From positions 74,778-138,777 of the forward strand of contig JAHRYW010000002.1 of assembly GCA_020621865.1 (NCBI GenBank): a stretch of 64,000 nt of DNA. The letters run 5' to 3'. Of this stretch, positions 59,456 to 64,000 are shown in pieces. Within the stretch, counting starts at the first letter, position 1, and the number at the start of each line of letters is the position of its first letter. The DNA is from Betaproteobacteria bacterium. Lineage in GTDB: Bacteria > Pseudomonadota > Gammaproteobacteria > Burkholderiales > Rhodocyclaceae. The notes under the pieces were generated by a model. The model had not been told where the DNA came from, made no database searches, and saw only the letters and a list, made by a program, of their open reading frames with translations. Position numbers and translations under genes: made by a program.

Positions 59456-60646
59456 ATGGAATTATCGGGAAAACGCATCGTACTTGGCGTCACTGGCGGC
59501 ATTGCCGCCTACAAGGCGGCAGAACTGGTCCGCCTGCTCGGCAAGGCGGGCGCCGAGGTGCAGGTGGCGATGACCGAGGGGGCGACGCACTTCGTCACCG
59601 CGACGACCTTCCAGGCGCTGTCCGGCCGGCCGGTCTATCTCGACCAGTGGGATGCGCGGATGCCGAACGCCATGGCGCACATCGACCTGTCGCGGCAGGC
59701 CGACCTGATCCTGGTCGCCCCGGCTTCGGCTGATTTCCTGGCCCGCATCGCCCACGGTATGGCCGACGACCTGCTGGCAACCATGGTGCTGGCCCGCGAT
59801 TGCCCGCTGCTGGTGGCGCCGGCGATGAACCGCCAGATGTGGGAAAACCCGGCGACGCAACGCAATATCGTACAACTGCAGGCCGATGGCGTAGCTATCC
59901 TCGGCCCGGCCAGCGGCGAGCAGGCCTGCGGCGAAGTCGGCGCCGGTCGGATGCTGGAGCCGGAGGAAATCCTTGAGGAAACGATTGCCTTCTTCGCGCC
60001 CAAGGTGCTGGCCGGTCGGAAGGTTTTGATTACTGCCGGGCCGACCTTCGAGGCCATCGACCCGGTGCGCGGCATCACCAACCTGTCGTCGGGACGGATG
60101 GGCTATGCCGTGGCCCGCGCCGCGCGGCAGGCTGGCGCGCAGGTGACGCTGGTCTCCGGGCCGGTCGGCTTGGCGGCGCCGCAGGGCGTCGACCGCGTGA
60201 ATGTGCGTAGCGCGCTCGACATGCATGCCGAGGTGATGGTCCGGGCCGCCGCGGCGGATGTGTTCATCGCCGTGGCCGCGGTGGCCGATTACCGCGTCGC
60301 CAATGCCGCCGGGCACAAATTGAAGAAGGACGCCGGCGGTATTCCGCCGATTGAACTGGTCGAGAACCCGGACATCCTGGCCGAAGTGGCGGCGATGGCG
60401 GGCGGGCCGTTCTGCGTCGGTTTCGCGGCCGAGAGCCGCAATCTCGAAGAATATGCGCAGACCAAGCGGCGCAAGAAGAATATCCCGCTGATTGCCGGCA
60501 ACCTGATCCAGGACGGCTTCGGCGGCGACGACAACCGGCTGGTGTTGTTCGACGATGCCGGTGTCCATCCGCTGACGCCGGCACCCAAATCGGTGCTGGC
60601 CCGGCAACTGATCGAACACATCGCCCAACTCACAGGAAAACACTGA
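59456..60646 (+). CDS. coaBC: Bifunctional phosphopantothenoylcysteine decarboxylase/phosphopantothenate-cysteine ligase
   Basis: [64 protein letters not shown]. Confidence 0.96.
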   Translation: MELSGKRIVLGVTGGIAAYKAAELVRLLGKAGAEVQVAMTEGATHFVTATTFQALSGRPVYLDQWDARMPNAMAHIDLSRQADLILVAPASADFLARIAHGMADDLLATMVLARDCPLLVAPAMNRQMWENPATQRNIVQLQADGVAILGPASGEQACGEVGAGRMLEPEEILEETIAFFAPKVLAGRKVLITAGPTFEAIDPVRGITNLSSGRMGYAVARAARQAGAQVTLVSGPVGLAAPQGVDRVNVRSALDMHAEVMVRAAAADVFIAVAAVADYRVANAAGHKLKKDAGGIPPIELVENPDILAEVAAMAGGPFCVGFAAESRNLEEYAQTKRRKKNIPLIAGNLIQDGFGGDDNRLVLFDDAGVHPLTPAPKSVLARQLIEHIAQLTGKH

Positions 60647-61095
60647 TGCATCAGATCGACATCAAGATTCTCGACAACCGCCTGCGCGAAACGCCGCCAC
60701 AGTATGCGACACCGGGTTCGGCCGGCCTCGATCTGCGCGCCTGCATCGAAGCGCCGCTGCATGTCGAACCGGGCCAGACGACGCTGGTGCCGACCGGCAT
60801 GGCGATTCACCTGGCCGATCCCGGCCTGGCGGCGATGATCCTGCCGCGCTCGGGGCTGGGGCACAAGCACGGTATCGTGCTCGGCAACCTGGTCGGGTTG
60901 ATCGACAGCGATTACCAGGGCGAACTGATGGTCTCGGTGTGGAATCGAGGCCATGCCGGTTTCACGATCAATCCGCTTGACCGCATCGCGCAGCTGGTCA
61001 TCGTGCCGGTGTTGCAGGTCGGCTTCAATATCGTCGACGATTTCGACGCCAGCCATCGCGGCGAAGGTGGGTTCGGCAGCACCGGCCACGGCTGA
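60646..61095 (+). CDS. dut: dUTP diphosphatase
   Basis: [51 protein letters not shown]. Confidence 0.97.
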   Translation: MHQIDIKILDNRLRETPPQYATPGSAGLDLRACIEAPLHVEPGQTTLVPTGMAIHLADPGLAAMILPRSGLGHKHGIVLGNLVGLIDSDYQGELMVSVWNRGHAGFTINPLDRIAQLVIVPVLQVGFNIVDDFDASHRGEGGFGSTGHG

Positions 61096-61138
61096 TTATT
61101 TCAATTTTGGCCAAAATAACCGGCCGACCCTAGCATTT
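61095..61138 (-). repeat. Dispersed repeat copy L, short subtype, between convergent dut and pntB
   Basis: Revcomp AAATGCTAGGGTCGGCCGGTTATTTTGGCCAAAATTGAAATAAT. Confidence 0.88.
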
Positions 61139-61141
61139 AAC

Positions 61142-61170
61142 AAAAAACCGGGCCATTGGCCCGGTTTTTT
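61142..61170. terminator. Bidirectional-looking Rho-independent terminator between dut and pntB
   Basis: AAAAAACCGGGCCATTGGCCCGGTTTTTT. Confidence 0.85.
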
Positions 61171-61187
61171 GTTGGTGCGGCGGTAGA

Positions 61188-62561
61188 TCAGCCCATCGCC
61201 TTCAAATGCTGGATGATCTCCCCGGCCATCGGCTGGGCATCGCCGTAGAGCATCCGGCAGTTGTCGGTATAGAACAGCGCATTCTCCACCCCCGAGTAAC
61301 CCGTACCCTTGCCCCGCTTGATCACGATCACGTTCTGCGCCTGGTCGGCATTGAGGATCGGCATGCCGTAGATCGAGCTGGCCTTGTCGGTCCGGGCGCT
61401 CGGATTGACCACGTCGTTGGCGCCGATGATCAGCGCCACGTCGGCCTGACCGAACTCGCCGTTGATTTCCTCCAGATCGAAAATCTTGTCGTAAGGCACG
61501 CCGGCCTCGGCCAGCAGCACGTTCATGTGGCCCGGCATGCGCCCGGCCACCGGGTGGATGGCGAACTTCACCTCGACCCCGGCTTCTTCGAGGATGGAGG
61601 TCATCTCCCAGACCTTATGCTGGGCATGCGCCACCGCCATGCCGTAGCCCGGCACGATGATGACCTTGGAGGCGTAACGCATCATCGCCGCCGCATCGAT
61701 CGGCCCGACCTCCTTCATCGATCCGCTGATCGCCTCGCCGGGGCCGGAAGCGACCATCGGCGTGAACAGGATGTTGGATAGCGGACGGTTCATCGCCTTG
61801 GCCATCAGCTGGGTCAAGAGCGTACCGGCCGCGCCGACCACGATGCCGGCGATGATCAGTGCCGGGTTGCCCAGCACGTAGCCTTCGAAGCCGACGGCCA
61901 GGCCGGTGAAGGCATTGAACAGCGAGATCACCACCGGCATGTCGGCGCCGCCGATCGGCAGCGTGACGATCAGGCCGAGGATCAGCGAGATGGCGAAAAA
62001 GAACAGGATCAACTCCGGCTTGGCTGGCGCGAAGGCGACCATGGCGATCCCGAGGCCGATGGCGTTTAGCGCCAGGATCACATTGACCGCATTCTGGGCC
62101 GGCAGGCGGATGGCCTTCTTCAGCACCCCTTGCAATTTCGCCCAGGCAACGCAGGAGCCGGTGAAGGACACCGCGCCGATCAGCGCGCCGAGCACGGCGA
62201 GGATGGTCGTCACGGTGCTGTGCGCATCGCCCTTGGCGAACTCGATGGCGGCAATCGCCGCCGCCGCACCGCCGCCCATGCCGTTGTAGATGGCGACCAT
62301 CTGCGGCATGTCGGTCATCTTGACCTTCTTGCCGGAGATCCAGGCGGCCGCACCACCGAGACCCAAGGCGGCGACCATCAGGGCGAGGTTCTTCAGGCCG
62401 GGAACCAGGAAGGTGCCGGCAATGGCGATCAGCATGCCGTAGCCGGCGAGGACGATGCCTTTACGGGCACTGGCCGGGGAGCTCATGCCCTTCAGGCCGA
62501 AGATGAAGAGCAGCGCGCCGAGGAACCAGGCGCCTTGAACGTAGAGGGGGAGGCTCATCAT
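61188..62561 (-). CDS. pntB: NAD(P) transhydrogenase subunit beta
   Basis: VPGYGMAVAHAQHKVWEM; GRMPGHMNVLLAEAGVPYD. Confidence 0.96.
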   Translation of the reverse strand: MMSLPLYVQGAWFLGALLFIFGLKGMSSPASARKGIVLAGYGMLIAIAGTFLVPGLKNLALMVAALGLGGAAAWISGKKVKMTDMPQMVAIYNGMGGGAAAAIAAIEFAKGDAHSTVTTILAVLGALIGAVSFTGSCVAWAKLQGVLKKAIRLPAQNAVNVILALNAIGLGIAMVAFAPAKPELILFFFAISLILGLIVTLPIGGADMPVVISLFNAFTGLAVGFEGYVLGNPALIIAGIVVGAAGTLLTQLMAKAMNRPLSNILFTPMVASGPGEAISGSMKEVGPIDAAAMMRYASKVIIVPGYGMAVAHAQHKVWEMTSILEEAGVEVKFAIHPVAGRMPGHMNVLLAEAGVPYDKIFDLEEINGEFGQADVALIIGANDVVNPSARTDKASSIYGMPILNADQAQNVIVIKRGKGTGYSGVENALFYTDNCRMLYGDAQPMAGEIIQHLKAMG

Positions 62562-62842
62562 GCGCCCTCCTTCTTCTTGAACATGGCGAGCATGCGCTCG
62601 GTGACGACGTAGCCGCCGGCCGCATTGGCTGCCCCCAGCGCCACGGCGAAGAAGCCGATGGCCTGTTGCAGCACGGTGTCGGCACTGCCGAGCATCAGCA
62701 TGGCGCCGACGACGACGACGCCATGGACGAAGTTGGAACCGGACATCAGCGGCGTATGCAGGATGACCGGGACCTTGGCGATGATCTCGTAGCCGGTGAA
62801 GGCGGCGAGCATGAAGATATATAAAGCGAGCAGGCCGTCCAT
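62558..62842 (-). CDS. NAD(P) transhydrogenase subunit alpha, TM part (alpha-2)
   Basis: FTGYEIIAKVPVILHTPLMSGSNFVHGVVVVGAM. Confidence 0.93.
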   Translation of the reverse strand: MDGLLALYIFMLAAFTGYEIIAKVPVILHTPLMSGSNFVHGVVVVGAMLMLGSADTVLQQAIGFFAVALGAANAAGGYVVTERMLAMFKKKEGA

Positions 62843-63969
62843 TACGCTTCTCCCATTACCTGTTTGACCACGCTGTGGACGGTGACGCCGTCCTTGCACA
62901 GCAGGGTGCCGGCGACCACGTCGTCACTCCAGTCGATATTCATCTCACCGTCCTTGATCCACGGCGACAGGAAGTTGTAGAGATTCTTGGCGTAGAGCTC
63001 GGAGGCGTGGGTCGGCATGCGCGAGGGCAGGTTCAAGGGGCCGTGGATATTCACGTCGTTGGCGATGACGTGTTCGCCGGGCTGGGTCAGCGCGCAGTTG
63101 CCGCCGGATTCGGCGGCCATGTCGACGATGATGGCGCCGTATTTCATGCGGCCGATCATCTCGGTGGTGATGATCACCGGCGCCTTCTTGCCGGGAATGG
63201 CGGCGGTGGTGATGACGACGTCGGCCATGGCAACCGCCTTGGTCAGTTTCTCGGCCTGGGCGGCTTTCTCTTCGGCGGTCAGTTCGCGGGCGTAACCGCC
63301 GCTGCCATCGGCGGCGACGCCGGTGTCGACGAACTTGGCGCCGAGCGATTCGATCTGTTCGCGGGCAGCGGAGCGCACATCATAGGCATCGACCATGGCG
63401 CCCAGGCGCTTGCAGGTGGCGATGGCTTGCAGGCCGGCGACGCCGGCGCCGATGACCAGCACGCGCGCCGGCCTGATCGTCCCTGCGGCGGTGGTCAGCA
63501 TCGGGAAGAACTTGGTGCACCGGGCGGCGGCGATCAGGCCGCACTGGTAGCCGGCGCAGGAGGCCTGCGAAGACAGGGCGTCCATGCTCTGGGCGCGCGA
63601 GATGCGCGGCAACAGTTCGAGCGAGAAGGCGGTGATCCTGCGGGCATTGAGCGCGGCCAGCCGGGCCTTGTCTTCAAAGGGTTTCAACAGGCCGATCAGC
63701 ACGGCGCCTTCGGGCAGTGCGGCGATTTCTTCCGCCGATGGCGGGGTGACGCGCAGGATCAGCTGGCTGCCAGCGTAGGCCTCGGCAATGCCGCCGACCA
63801 GCGAAACGTCGGCGTAGTCGGAATCGAGGAAGTGGCTCTCGATGCCGGCGCTCTGCTCCATGCGCAGGCTGGCGCCGAGGGCGGCAAATTTCTTGGCAGT
63901 CTCGGGAACGAGGGCAACCCGGCTTTCACCGGGTAGACGCTCCCTGACTACGGCAATGCTTAGTGACAT
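62842..63969 (-). CDS. pntA: NAD(P) transhydrogenase subunit alpha, NAD-binding part (alpha-1)
   Basis: RERLPGESRVALVPETAKKFAALGA; VLVIGAGVAGLQAIATCKRLGA. Confidence 0.96.
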   Translation of the reverse strand: MSLSIAVVRERLPGESRVALVPETAKKFAALGASLRMEQSAGIESHFLDSDYADVSLVGGIAEAYAGSQLILRVTPPSAEEIAALPEGAVLIGLLKPFEDKARLAALNARRITAFSLELLPRISRAQSMDALSSQASCAGYQCGLIAAARCTKFFPMLTTAAGTIRPARVLVIGAGVAGLQAIATCKRLGAMVDAYDVRSAAREQIESLGAKFVDTGVAADGSGGYARELTAEEKAAQAEKLTKAVAMADVVITTAAIPGKKAPVIITTEMIGRMKYGAIIVDMAAESGGNCALTQPGEHVIANDVNIHGPLNLPSRMPTHASELYAKNLYNFLSPWIKDGEMNIDWSDDVVAGTLLCKDGVTVHSVVKQVMGEA

Positions 63970-64000
63970 GCTGTCTCTCCATTGAGGTTGATGACTTTTT

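Noticed and set aside
59462-60643. 393-aa antisense ORF opposite coaBC
   Set aside because: Shadow ORF of a clear housekeeping gene.
62875-63936. 353-aa antisense ORF opposite pntA
   Set aside because: Shadow ORF; Gly/Asp/Gln-rich low-complexity translation.

Overview
This 64 kb window is GC-rich and looks chromosomal, probably from a Rhodocyclales-type betaproteobacterium (Dechloromonas/Azonexus-like). That assignment is inferred from gene content and style and was not searched. Most of it is housekeeping sequence: folK-pcnB, hda, hflX, purM, an RND efflux pair, miaA, mutL, katG, purN, a RsmB-like methyltransferase, two MscS channels, dsbB, rpmB/rpmG, radC, coaBC, dut and pntAB. Five things stand out. 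(1) A dispersed modular repeat family with core AATGCTACGGTCGGCC..AAAA..GGCCAAAATTGAAATTC. I count about 12 copies in three subtypes. They lie at convergent gene ends and also in frame inside genes (mutL linker, ECF sigma linker, DUF3108 linker, tails of pcnB and the RlpA-like gene, probably a HAD phosphatase). (2) An MNIO (DUF692) / DUF2063 RiPP cluster of bufferin type, with a Lys/Ala/Cys-Gly repeat precursor peptide, an ECF sigma factor, a zinc-finger anti-sigma candidate, and a thioredoxin/CcdA tail. Two identical promoter motifs TGTAAG-N16-CGACTAAT precede its two transcription units. (3) An integrase-less integron gene cassette with a recognisable attC hairpin, carrying a DUF4062 gene between a DinB-like gene and mutL. 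(4) A TIR / RyR / TIR neighbourhood, including one protein that appears to carry three tandem Rossmann-like nucleotide-type domains. (5) A PEP-CTERM gene with a good sigma-54 promoter match. No tRNA, rRNA, CRISPR array, transposase or prophage was seen.
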